NCBI RefSeq assembly: GCF_014127105.1
Contig: NZ_CP059902.1
Coordinates: forward strand, 325,001-389,000
Length of the DNA: 64,000 nt
Origin: Devosia sp. MC521
Lineage (GTDB): Bacteria; Pseudomonadota; Alphaproteobacteria; Rhizobiales; Devosiaceae
Reading direction: 5' to 3'
Shown: piece by piece, positions 53,923 through 61,753 of the stretch
How positions within the stretch are numbered: position 1 is the first letter of the stretch
Layout: each line of letters begins with the position of its first letter
The notes under the pieces: model-generated
Databases searched by the model: none
Told to the model about the DNA's origin: nothing
Seen by the model: only the letters and a program-made list of their open reading frames with translations
Program-made: the position numbers and the translations under genes

Positions 53923-55404
53923 CTACAGCGACTGCTCGAAGCGGAAGAGTTTTTCGGGATCAGTCGCGGTTTTGATGGCTTCAAGGCGTGGCAGGTTTTC
54001 GCCGTAATAGCGGGTCCGCCAATCGGATAGGCTTGGGTCAGGAAAATTCTGGAACGCGCCCTTGGTGTCAGCGCTTGTGACCACGCTATAGAGGTCGTCC
54101 TGCCAAGCGCAGGCGGCATCGACAATCGCAGGCTTTGTGGCGTCATCTTCCGACCAGCTCAGATTTGCTGTGCTGAGCCAGTGGCTGGTTCGATGAACAA
54201 AGGCCGTCGCGTCGCTGCGAACAGTGTTCACTTGGCCGCCCGTCTGGAAAAAGACCAGATTGCCCGAGGAACCGGTGCCGGGCCAGTTGGCCATTTTCTC
54301 AATGGCGCTCGCCAGAAACGCCCGGTCGGGTGAGCTCTGGTGGAAGGTCGAGCGCTCGCGGTAGTAGGCGGGTTCACCTTCTTCGGCGAGAAAATCTTGG
54401 GCCGCCCAATAGGCGTTTTCCTCGACAGCCTCGAAATCGGGTGTGCCGATCTCAAGCACGGGCTGCATCAGCTCCAGGAAGGCCTCCTTAGGCCCTGCAA
54501 ACTGCCCGAGGAGCGTCAAAGGCACTTGTCGGCCACGGTTAGCCATAGTTTGGTTCAACGCGCCCAGCGAGACGCGCGTGCCGATGGTTGTTGGGGCCGC
54601 ATCGAGCGTCTCGAAGAGCTTGGTGGCGACGTCCAGAACATTGTCGCGCCAGACCATGCGGAAGACCGTCAAGCTTTCATCGGCGGGGTGGGTCTGTAGC
54701 TGCCACTTGGTCATCACGCCAAAATTGCCGCCTGCGCCGCCGCGCACAGCCCAGAACAAATCGGCGTTCTCGGTTTGAGAGAGTTGTAGAACTTTGCCGT
54801 CGGAGGTGACGATTTCAGCGCCCACAACATGATCACACCCGATGCCGAAGCGGCGCATGTTGAAACCAATGCCGCCGCCGAGCAGGAAACCGGAAACACC
54901 GACAGTGGGGCAGCGGCCGTGGGTGATGGTGCGCCCCGCTTCATCCAACGCAGCGTAAATGGCAGAATTGATCGCGCCCGCACCAATGGTGGCGACCCCG
55001 CTTGGTGGGTCAAAAGCAATATCGCCCATATCGGCCATGTCGATAATGAGGCCGGCACTGGTGGAGTAGCCAGCGTAGGAATGGCCGCCCCCTCGGATTG
55101 CGAAGGGCACCGCATTGTCGCGACACCACAGAACGACCTCCGCCACCATTTGAGCCGTTCGGCAATAGGCGACGGCTTGGGGCCTGACCGCTTCGAAACG
55201 AAGATTATTGGGCAGGGCCGCATTGGCAAAGGCTGAGTCGGTTGGGGAAACCAGCTGATCGCCGAGAAGCTTTTTCAATACCGCCCATTGATCTGCAGAA
55301 ACCGCGCTGGGCTCAACGAAAAACACTTCCGCTTTGGCGGGGAGCAGGCCGAAGGCGGTGAGCGACGCCAAGCTGGTGGTGAGAAAAAGACGACGGGTCA
55401 GCAT
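53923..55404 (-). CDS. Tat-exported FAD oxidase, BBE type, predicted bicovalent flavin
   Basis: 493 residues. The N-terminus MLTRRLFLTTSLASL has the twin-arginine motif, so export as a folded flavoprotein is likely. The PP-loop FAD domain has RGGGHSYAGYS with His108 and GRCPTVGVSGFLLGGGIG with Cys165, the two residues that link FAD covalently in glucooligosaccharide and berberine-bridge-type oxidases. The C-terminal BBE segment is YYGENLPRLEAIKTATDP. It should oxidise an alcohol or sugar with O2; the substrate is unknown. Confidence 0.88.
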   Translation of the reverse strand: MLTRRLFLTTSLASLTAFGLLPAKAEVFFVEPSAVSADQWAVLKKLLGDQLVSPTDSAFANAALPNNLRFEAVRPQAVAYCRTAQMVAEVVLWCRDNAVPFAIRGGGHSYAGYSTSAGLIIDMADMGDIAFDPPSGVATIGAGAINSAIYAALDEAGRTITHGRCPTVGVSGFLLGGGIGFNMRRFGIGCDHVVGAEIVTSDGKVLQLSQTENADLFWAVRGGAGGNFGVMTKWQLQTHPADESLTVFRMVWRDNVLDVATKLFETLDAAPTTIGTRVSLGALNQTMANRGRQVPLTLLGQFAGPKEAFLELMQPVLEIGTPDFEAVEENAYWAAQDFLAEEGEPAYYRERSTFHQSSPDRAFLASAIEKMANWPGTGSSGNLVFFQTGGQVNTVRSDATAFVHRTSHWLSTANLSWSEDDATKPAIVDAACAWQDDLYSVVTSADTKGAFQNFPDPSLSDWRTRYYGENLPRLEAIKTATDPEKLFRFEQSL

Positions 55405-55581
55405 GTTCGGTCCAAATTTAGCAAATCAAAAGCTGTGCGCTTTTTTGCTCCAAAAATGCGCATTTGCACAGCGCCCATGCATTTCAACTGGCGTGCATGC
55501 GATTGCTCTTGGCCCGCCAACCTTGTAGATCGGTCCTGTCACGACCAAATGGGCTTTACCGACAAAGAACAAGGCCGCCCC

Positions 55582-56013
55582 ATGACCGACCTCAAGCTGC
55601 TCGCGCTCGATAGCGAAGACCTCGAAGTTGTTTCCGCACATGTGCAGGACGCCGTTATTCGCGTTTCTGACATGGGCTATGCCAAGGGCGATAAGCGTTT
55701 CGCCCTGCTGATGAACCGTTTTGATTGGACCGCCGATCAACCGCGGAGCAAAGGCCTGCGCAAGCGCACGGGGATGCATTTCGAGCACGTGACCAACACT
55801 GCATTTGCGGGCTTTGATCCGGCCTCGCCTGAAGGCGTGGTGTCCTTGCTGGCCGTTACCTTCGAAGAGCAAAATGCGCCTGCGGGCATCGTTGAGCTGC
55901 GCTTTGCCGGTGGTGGCACTGTGCGCCTGACGGTCGATTGCCTTGAAGCGCGCTTGGCCGATCTTGGTGCCGCCTGGGCAGCGACTGCGCGCCCGGCCCA
56001 CTCCCTAGACTAA
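55582..56013 (+). CDS. DUF2948 family protein
   Basis: 143 residues. The family start TDLKLLALDSEDLEVVSAHVQDAV and the mid-region RRxGMHFEHVT-like KRTGMHFEHVTNTAF are visible. It is a soluble alpha/beta protein of unknown function that commonly sits directly before hisD in Hyphomicrobiales. A longer start at 55549 is possible. hisD follows after 12 bases. Confidence 0.87.
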   Translation: MTDLKLLALDSEDLEVVSAHVQDAVIRVSDMGYAKGDKRFALLMNRFDWTADQPRSKGLRKRTGMHFEHVTNTAFAGFDPASPEGVVSLLAVTFEEQNAPAGIVELRFAGGGTVRLTVDCLEARLADLGAAWAATARPAHSLD

Positions 56014-56025
56014 CGAAAGTTCACT

Positions 56026-57318
56026 ATGCCCGTTCGCCTCGACAGCGCCGCGTCCGATTTTGAAGCCCAATTTGTGGCGCTCCTGTCGGGCAAGCGTGAA
56101 GCCAGCCAAGACGTCAACGATATCGTCGCCTCCATCATCGCTGATGTGCGCGACCGTGGTGACGCTGCGGTTGTTGAGCTGACCAATAAGTTTGATCGCG
56201 CCAATGTGACAGCGCAAACGCTGCGCTTTACCGCTGAGGAAATTGCTACCGCGTCAGCGCAGGTTCCGGAAAATGTGCGTGCGGCCCTGCAGACCGCGCA
56301 TGACCGCATCAAGTCGCACCACGAAAAGCAAAAGCCGGTCGATCATCTCTATACCGATGATCTTGGGGTGACATTGGGCAGTCGTTGGACTGCGGTGGAC
56401 GCTGTTGGCATTTATGTTCCGGGTGGTCTGGCCTCTTATCCATCCTCTGTTTTGATGAATGCTGTTCCGGCCAAGGTTGCGGGCGTTGAACGCATCGCCA
56501 TGGTCGTGCCAACGCCAAATGGCGAAGTGAACCCAGCGGTGCTCTGTGCTGCGCAAATTGCGGGCGTGACAGAGATCTACCGAGTTGGTGGGGCGCAGGC
56601 TGTTGCCGCGCTCGCCTACGGCACCGACACCATCGCGCGTGTCGACAAGGTGGTCGGCCCGGGCAATGCCTTTGTGGCGGCAGCCAAGCGCCAGGTTTTT
56701 GGCCAAGTCGGCATCGACATGATCGCCGGACCATCCGAAGTGCTCGTCATCGCAGACAGTTCAGCGAACCCAGCTTGGGTTGCTGCCGATTTGATCGCGC
56801 AGGCTGAACATGGTGGTGGTGCACAGTCCATTCTGGTCACGACCGATGCAGCGCTGGCTGATGCGGTCGAAGCTGAAGTTTTGCGCCAGATCGCTATTCT
56901 GCCGAAGTCCGCGATTGCGGGCGAAGGCTGGGAAGAGTTTGGCGTGGTCATCACCGTGCCGGATCTGGACACTGCCATTGAGTTGGGCAATCGCATTGCC
57001 TCTGAACACGTGGAGATGGCGGTCAATGAGCCTGAGGCGCTGGTGGCCAAGATTCGCCACGCCGGCGCGATTTTCATGGGCCATCACACGCCAGAAGCTA
57101 TCGGTGACTATGTTGGTGGCTCGAATCACGTTTTGCCAACAGCTCGTACGGCGCGCTTCGCCTCGGGGCTCGGTGTGCTGGACTTTGTGAAACGCACCTC
57201 GATTTTGGGCTGCACGCCCTCATCGCTGTCGGCATTGTCTGAGGCCGCAGTGACCATTGCCGAGGTCGAAGGCCTCGCGGGGCATGGTCGCTCGATTTCT
57301 ATACGGTTGAACCGTTGA
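56026..57318 (+). CDS. hisD: Histidinol dehydrogenase
   Basis: 430 residues. It carries out the last two oxidations in histidine synthesis with NAD+ and zinc. The signature with GPGNAFVAAAKRQVFG and the zinc/active-site segments AEHGGGAQSI (Gln, His) and ASEHVEMAV (Glu, His pair) are present, and GGSNHVLPT holds a further His. It is flanked by DUF2948 and the UPF0262 fusion and probably shares their transcript. Confidence 0.96.
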   Translation: MPVRLDSAASDFEAQFVALLSGKREASQDVNDIVASIIADVRDRGDAAVVELTNKFDRANVTAQTLRFTAEEIATASAQVPENVRAALQTAHDRIKSHHEKQKPVDHLYTDDLGVTLGSRWTAVDAVGIYVPGGLASYPSSVLMNAVPAKVAGVERIAMVVPTPNGEVNPAVLCAAQIAGVTEIYRVGGAQAVAALAYGTDTIARVDKVVGPGNAFVAAAKRQVFGQVGIDMIAGPSEVLVIADSSANPAWVAADLIAQAEHGGGAQSILVTTDAALADAVEAEVLRQIAILPKSAIAGEGWEEFGVVITVPDLDTAIELGNRIASEHVEMAVNEPEALVAKIRHAGAIFMGHHTPEAIGDYVGGSNHVLPTARTARFASGLGVLDFVKRTSILGCTPSSLSALSEAAVTIAEVEGLAGHGRSISIRLNR

Positions 57319-57326
57319 GCATAAGC

Positions 57327-58286
57327 ATGGGCACAGAGCCGGTGACCAAGGACACCAATCGTCTGGTCACCGTCACGCTCGACCCTAACACCATCACCTC
57401 GATCAATCCTGACGAGGTGCATGAGTGGCGCATTGCCATTTATGATCTGCTTGAGGACAACACCTTCCGGCCCGCACGCGTTTCGGCGGAAGGACCTTAT
57501 GCTCTGCACGTGTCGATTATCGGCAATTCGATCGTTTTAGACGTCCGCGACCCAGAGAATTTTAAGCCCATTGCTGCCCATTATCTCTCGTTGACGCCGT
57601 TTCGCAGACTTATCCGCGACTATTTTCGCATCCGCGAAGCCTATTATGAGGCCATTCGTTCGGCGCAACCGTTCCAGATCGAGACCGTCGATATGGCGCG
57701 GCGCGGTCTGCACAACGAGGCAGCAGAGCTCTTAAGGACGCGGCTCGACAATAAGATCATCATCGATCTCAACACCGCGCGCCGCCTGTTTACGCTGATT
57801 TGCGCCGTGCAACCCTATGCCTCCCGCATTGACGAAGCGACCAGCGAACTGCCCACAGTGCTGTTTGTCTGCTCAATGAATTCGGTGCGCTCGCCGATCG
57901 CTGCAGCGCTTGCGCGCCAAGCCTTCCCAGGCCGAATAATTGCCCGTTCTGTGGGGGTTAACGGTGGTAAGGCCGACCAATTCGTCCATGAGGTCATGGA
58001 GGACGTTGGTATTGATATGAGCGTTCATACGCCCCATATTCTGGACGAACTGGTTGCCAACAAGTTCGATCTTGTTATCACACTGTCTGATGACGCCCCC
58101 GATGCTGTGGCTCGCAAGGGCCTTGAAGCAAAAGCGGTGGAGCACTGGCAGGTGGAAGACCCCTCCCTTGTAGAGGGAAGTCGCGCTCTCGTTTTGGATG
58201 CCTATCGAGGTTTGCGCGATCAATTGCGACGTCGTGTTCGCGAACGCTTGGAACCTTTGGTTTCCGGTGGTTCACAAAACAATTGA
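57327..58286 (+). CDS. UPF0262 domain fused to low-molecular-weight phosphatase domain
   Basis: 319 residues. The first 160 or so are the UPF0262 domain (INPDEVHEWRIAIYDLLEDN, SLTPFRRLIRDYF, IETVDMARRGLHNE). From about 176 a low-molecular-weight phosphatase/arsenate-reductase-like domain begins with VLFVCSMNSVRSPIAAA, a C-X5-R-S loop with Cys182 and Arg188, and EDPS as probable general-acid site. In other genomes these two are usually adjacent separate genes. A TTG at 57315 overlapping the hisD stop is the alternative start. Confidence 0.87.
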   Translation: MGTEPVTKDTNRLVTVTLDPNTITSINPDEVHEWRIAIYDLLEDNTFRPARVSAEGPYALHVSIIGNSIVLDVRDPENFKPIAAHYLSLTPFRRLIRDYFRIREAYYEAIRSAQPFQIETVDMARRGLHNEAAELLRTRLDNKIIIDLNTARRLFTLICAVQPYASRIDEATSELPTVLFVCSMNSVRSPIAAALARQAFPGRIIARSVGVNGGKADQFVHEVMEDVGIDMSVHTPHILDELVANKFDLVITLSDDAPDAVARKGLEAKAVEHWQVEDPSLVEGSRALVLDAYRGLRDQLRRRVRERLEPLVSGGSQNN

Positions 58287-58362
58287 ATTGAAGTAGGTTC
58301 CGCCCAAATTTGTGGCCCTGACGCGCCAATGTGTGGCAGCGGGGGCCTTCTCAGGAGAAAGT

Positions 58363-58581
58363 ATGGCCAAGGAAGAAGTGCTCGAGTTTCCGGGCGTGGT
58401 CACCGAATTGCTACCCAACGCGACGTTCCGCGTGAAGCTAGAGAATGAGCATGAAATCATCGCTCATACTGCTGGCCGTATGCGTAAGAACCGTATTCGC
58501 GTTCTCGCAGGCGACAAGGTTCTTTGCGAAATGACGCCTTACGACCTGACCAAGGGTCGTATCACCTATCGCTTTAAGTAA
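58363..58581 (+). CDS. infA: Translation initiation factor IF-1
   Basis: 72 residues, the exact usual length. [20 protein letters not shown] begins an S1/OB fold, with [14 protein letters not shown] and [10 protein letters not shown] following. It binds the 30S A site. An upstream in-frame ATG at 58312 would add 17 unrelated residues; AGGAGA precedes ATG 58363. Confidence 0.97.
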   Translation: MAKEEVLEFPGVVTELLPNATFRVKLENEHEIIAHTAGRMRKNRIRVLAGDKVLCEMTPYDLTKGRITYRFK

Positions 58582-58589
58582 GGCAAACC

Positions 58590-59228
58590 GTGGCCAGTCG
58601 TCCGGAACTCATTCTGGCGTCCGCATCGCCTCGTCGTTTGGCATTGCTCAACCAGGTCGGCATCGAGCCGGAACATCTGGTGCCAGCCCATGTCGACGAA
58701 ACCCCTGAGAAGGGGGAGTTGCCGCGAAAGCTCGCACAACGTCTGGCAGACCTGAAAGCGATCACCGCACAGCACAAGGCTCGTATCGCCGGATATGGCG
58801 ACACCGGCCTGGTGCTGGGCGCGGATACAGTGGTTGCTGTGGGGCGGCGCATTCTGCCAAAGGCAGAAACAATGGAAGAAGCTGCAGAATGCCTGCGGCT
58901 GCTTTCGGGGCGCGCCCACCGTGTTTACACCGGCATCACGCTGCTCACCCCATCAGGGGCGAAACGTCAGCGTCTGGTTGAGACACGCATTCGCTTCAAG
59001 CGTCTCTCCAATAAAGAGATGGAAGCCTATCTTGCCAGCGCCGAATGGCGGGGCAAGGCAGGGGGCTATGCTATTCAGGGCATTGCCGGGTCTTTCGTCG
59101 TTAAACTCGTCGGCTCCTACTCAGCCGTCGTGGGCCTGCCCTTGCACGAAACCACGCAGCTTTTGGCTGGCGATGGCTATCCCGTGCATTTTAACTGGCT
59201 CAACCAATCCAGCGTTTCTGGCGTCTAA
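58590..59228 (+). CDS. maf: Maf-family nucleoside triphosphate pyrophosphatase
   Basis: 212 residues. [19 protein letters not shown] at the start is the Maf phosphate-binding motif; [17 protein letters not shown] holds the catalytic Asp, and [26 protein letters not shown] is the C-terminal signature. It hydrolyses dTTP/UTP or modified nucleotides. The start is GTG 58590, eight bases after infA. Its stop overlaps the yacG ATG (TAATG). Confidence 0.95.
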   Translation: MASRPELILASASPRRLALLNQVGIEPEHLVPAHVDETPEKGELPRKLAQRLADLKAITAQHKARIAGYGDTGLVLGADTVVAVGRRILPKAETMEEAAECLRLLSGRAHRVYTGITLLTPSGAKRQRLVETRIRFKRLSNKEMEAYLASAEWRGKAGGYAIQGIAGSFVVKLVGSYSAVVGLPLHETTQLLAGDGYPVHFNWLNQSSVSGV

Positions 59229-59407
59229 TGGCCGAGAAAGCTGAAGCACTGTGCCCTATCTGCGGTCGGGCCCCGGCCGCAGAAAAATTTAAGCCCTTTT
59301 GCTCGCGTCGCTGCGCGGACGTAGATCTCAACCGCTGGCTTTCGGGCGCCTATGTCATCCCGGCAAAGGATGACGAACCTCTCCCCGATTTCGACGCAGA
59401 AACTTAA
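59228..59407 (+). CDS. yacG: DNA gyrase inhibitor YacG
   Basis: 59 residues. Four cysteines in CPICGR (about 9-14) and [16 protein letters not shown] (about 23-38) form the zinc site of YacG, and SGAYVIP follows as in the family. The ATG overlaps the maf stop by one base, so the pair is coupled. YacG binds GyrB and blocks DNA binding in E. coli. Confidence 0.93.
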   Translation: MAEKAEALCPICGRAPAAEKFKPFCSRRCADVDLNRWLSGAYVIPAKDDEPLPDFDAET

Positions 59408-59456
59408 GTCCGGACACACAACGGACCCTAAGCTGCAGCCCTATTGTGCCTAGCTC

Positions 59457-59485
59457 AATAACGTGACATTCACTGTCATGTTATT
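59457..59485. promoter_or_regulatory. 12-5-12 inverted repeat, likely iron-type operator
   Basis: Arms AATAACGTGACA (59457-59468) and TGTCATGTTATT (59474-59485) are reverse complements with one mismatch, separated by TTCAC. The centre reads TGA, nine bases, TCA, the form I recall for the RirA iron-responsive operator of rhizobia. It lies 16 bases before the GTG of a periplasmic binding protein gene, so a bound repressor would block initiation. Confidence 0.65.
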
Positions 59486-59501
59486 TGGGCTGGAGGCTGA
59501 A

Positions 59502-60431
59502 GTGAGATTGTCATACCGGGTGTTGTGTTTGTCTGTAGCGGGACTGCTGTCTGGCTTTGCCCTCTCGACGCCGGCTTTGGCGCAAGTGGCTCAGGTGGTC
59601 AGTGCAACCGATGCCGAACGTGTCGTTCAGCACGCGAAAGGCGAGACCACTATTCCCGTCGCCCCAGAGCGCATTGTCACCTTGCACAATGTCTTTGCTG
59701 AAGCGTTGATCTCCATGGGCCTGGCTCCGATTGGTTCGGTTGATCGCCCCTCCGGCATGCCATCGCAACTGGTCGACGGCCTAGCGGCCACTGAGACCGT
59801 GGGAAACCATTCCGAGCCCGACTTTGAGCGCGTGCTCAACCTCAATCCCGATCTGATTTTAGCGCAAGCCAAGCAGCAGGAGAGCAATTACGAGCGGCTC
59901 ACCGGCATAGCACCGACTATTCTGCTGGATGAACCGGAAGCAGATTGGCGTGAATGGTATGTCGGGCTCGGGGATGCGCTTGGCCAGGCGGACGCGGTTA
60001 AGGCAACGCTAGAGGCTTACGAAGCCAAGGCCGCTGCAGCTAAGACCGAACTGCAGGCCGCGCTGGGCGAGCAGACCATTTTGCTACTGCGCGTGCGCGA
60101 AAAGGACATTCGCGTTTATGGCGGCGCCCGTCGGTCTGGCCCAGTGCTCTATCAAGACTTGGGTTTGACGGCGCATGAGAGCGTTTCAATGGCGGATGAC
60201 CATGCCGAGGTCTCGCTTGAAAACCTCACCCAGCTCACGGCCGACCATATTTTCCTAATGGTCGAAGACGAGAACAAAATGTCCTCGATTGAAGAGATGG
60301 ACCTTTGGAAGCGTCTCCCAGCCGTTGCGGCAGGGCATGTCTACGAAGTGAATATTGAACCCTGGAACCAGTCGGTCGGCCCGATCAGTTTCGGTGTGAT
60401 CATCGACGACGTGCGCGCTGCGCTTCTCTAA
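59502..60431 (+). CDS. Iron/haem-type ABC transporter periplasmic binding protein
   Basis: 309 residues. A signal peptide ends near ALSTPALAQ (about 27). The TroA/FecB-like fold follows: PERIVTLHNVFAEALISMGLAP, LNPDLILAQAKQQESNYERL and the long connecting helix, with a GGARRSGPVLYQDLG stretch late in the protein. The family carries ferric siderophores, haem or B12. GGAGG at 59492-59496 fixes GTG 59502; a GTG at 59463 lies in the palindrome. No permease or ATPase gene is adjacent. Confidence 0.88.
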   Translation: MRLSYRVLCLSVAGLLSGFALSTPALAQVAQVVSATDAERVVQHAKGETTIPVAPERIVTLHNVFAEALISMGLAPIGSVDRPSGMPSQLVDGLAATETVGNHSEPDFERVLNLNPDLILAQAKQQESNYERLTGIAPTILLDEPEADWREWYVGLGDALGQADAVKATLEAYEAKAAAAKTELQAALGEQTILLLRVREKDIRVYGGARRSGPVLYQDLGLTAHESVSMADDHAEVSLENLTQLTADHIFLMVEDENKMSSIEEMDLWKRLPAVAAGHVYEVNIEPWNQSVGPISFGVIIDDVRAALL

Positions 60432-60453
60432 ATTTTTATCCCTTGCGAAGTGA

Positions 60454-60486
60454 TGCGTCCGCCTTTTCGGCGGGCGCTTTTTTTTA
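60454..60486 (+). terminator. Rho-independent terminator after the binding protein gene
   Basis: GCGTCCGCC and GGCGGGCGC arms around a short TTTTC-type loop, followed by nine T. Confidence 0.9.
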
Positions 60487-60560
60487 TGGCCATTACCCCG
60501 GTCTTGAGGCCCTCGCGTGGCTCTGAAGGTGAAATGTGAACGGCAAATGCACGCTCATGC

Positions 60561-60585
60561 GCAACGAAGTCGCTAGAGGCCCGTT
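60561..60585 (+). promoter_or_regulatory. Possible EcfG-type promoter
   Basis: GCAAC at 60561-60565, sixteen bases, CGTT at 60582-60585: one mismatch in the -35 of the GGAAC-N16-CGTT consensus. It ends 30 bases before the YeaQ-like gene, a typical stress gene. Confidence 0.35.
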
Positions 60586-60615
60586 TCTCCCTAGTCGTTA
60601 ACATGAGGGCTAAAA

Positions 60616-60870
60616 ATGGGTATTCTCTGGACTATCATCATTGGCTTTATCGCCGGCGTGATCGCTAAGTTCATCTTTCCGGGCCGCAATGAGCCTTCGG
60701 GCTTCATCCTTACCACCATTCTCGGGATTATCGGCGCTTTCGTGGCGTCCTATCTCGGTCAAGCTGTCGGTTGGTACTCCGCCGGTGAAGGTGCAGGGCT
60801 GATCGGCGCGATCGTTGGTGCGATCATCATCCTTTTCGTCTGGGGTGCCATCGCGGGTCGTCGGGCCTAA
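60616..60870 (+). CDS. GlsB/YeaQ/YmgE family membrane protein
   Basis: 84 residues with three glycine-rich membrane helices: IIIGFIAGVIAKFIFPG, GFILTTILGIIGAFVASYLG and GLIGAIVGAIIILFVWG. This is the transglycosylase-associated protein family, usually stress-induced and of unclear function. The YidB-like gene follows after 24 bases on the same strand. Confidence 0.92.
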   Translation: MGILWTIIIGFIAGVIAKFIFPGRNEPSGFILTTILGIIGAFVASYLGQAVGWYSAGEGAGLIGAIVGAIIILFVWGAIAGRRA

Positions 60871-60894
60871 TCAAACACTAAGAGGAGTTTCATC

Positions 60895-61362
60895 ATGTCA
60901 AACCGTGGTATGCCGTCTATTCTGGCGCTTCTAGGCATGGCAGCTGTCGCAGGCTTTCAGCATCGAGACAAACTTGGCCAAATCCTGGGGCAAGTTGGAG
61001 ACCAGGTGGGCAATCGCACCGCGGGATCAGGGCAAGGTGTAAACTCCTCTGCCGCTGGTCAGGGCGGACTGATGGGTGGATTAAATGATCTGCTCGATAC
61101 TTTCCGCAATTCAGGTCAGCGCGAACAGGCCGATTCTTGGATCACACCCGGCGTGCCCACACAGGGACTGTCGCGGGATCAGGTTGAGCAGGCCATTGGC
61201 CGGGACAACCTCATGAATCTGTCGCGCGATACCGGGCTCGACTATGATGAGTTGCTCAATCGCCTTGCGCAAAACATTCCGGAAGCTGTCGATCGGGCAA
61301 CCCCAGATGGCCGCTTCCCACAGAACGAGGACGAACTGCGTCAGCGGTTCTCGGGGCTCTAA
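60895..61362 (+). CDS. YidB-family (DUF937) protein
   Basis: 155 residues. A Gly-rich N-terminus with GGLMGGLNDLLDTFRNSGQ leads to the family core ADSWITPGVPTQGLSRDQVEQAIG and LSRDTGLDYDELLNRLAQNIPEAVD-like text. No signal peptide is clear. AGAGGAG precedes the ATG. Function is unknown. Ends in a hairpin shared with the convergent gene. Confidence 0.88.
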   Translation: MSNRGMPSILALLGMAAVAGFQHRDKLGQILGQVGDQVGNRTAGSGQGVNSSAAGQGGLMGGLNDLLDTFRNSGQREQADSWITPGVPTQGLSRDQVEQAIGRDNLMNLSRDTGLDYDELLNRLAQNIPEAVDRATPDGRFPQNEDELRQRFSGL

Positions 61363-61383
61363 GAAGTCTTGATCAGAGACAGT

Positions 61384-61412
61384 AAAAGGGCCGCCCTTGG
61401 GGCGGCCCTTTT
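61384..61412. terminator. Bidirectional terminator
   Basis: AAAAGGGCCGCCC, TTG loop, GGGCGGCCCTTTT: a 13-base perfect stem between convergent genes. Confidence 0.92.
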
Positions 61413-61458
61413 CATATTGAAACATCGGTCGCCGGGCGACCGTCGATCATTGGATTAA

Positions 61459-61677
61459 TCAGGAATGGCTGGGCAGGGTCTTGCCGTAGAGGCGGACCAT
61501 GTTGGTGCCGCCTGGGCTTTGCCAATAAACGCGGCAGATGAGGTCTCTCTTGGCGCCGCTACGGAATAGGTGCATTCCCAAGGCTTCGCCAGCCGCCGCC
61601 TCCGGCGTCTGTGCGTCCAACTTGTGTTCGGTTTCCTTCTGCGCTGCGCGCAAATCGACAATACGAAACTGGGGCAT
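61459..61677 (-). CDS. Small hypothetical protein
   Basis: 72 residues, soluble, starting MPQFRIVDLRAAQKETEHKL and ending near VRLYGKTLPSHS. GGAAGGA precedes ATG 61677, and the extra 17 codons to 61728 have no such site. No family recognised. A GGAAC-N17-CATT element on the minus strand at 61698-61723 could be a stress promoter. Confidence 0.7.
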   Translation of the reverse strand: MPQFRIVDLRAAQKETEHKLDAQTPEAAAGEALGMHLFRSGAKRDLICRVYWQSPGGTNMVRLYGKTLPSHS

Positions 61678-61697
61678 GGTTTTCCTTCCATGACCCC

Positions 61698-61723
61698 AAT
61701 GAATTTGGTTAACCGTAGGTTCC
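61698..61723 (-). promoter_or_regulatory. Possible EcfG-type promoter
   Basis: On the minus strand GGAAC (plus 61719-61723), seventeen bases, CATT (plus 61698-61701): the same one-base -10 variant as at 38457. It lies 21 bases before the start of the 72-residue protein gene. Confidence 0.25.
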
Positions 61724-61753
61724 CTCACACTATCGTGCTAACGCCTTGGCCGA

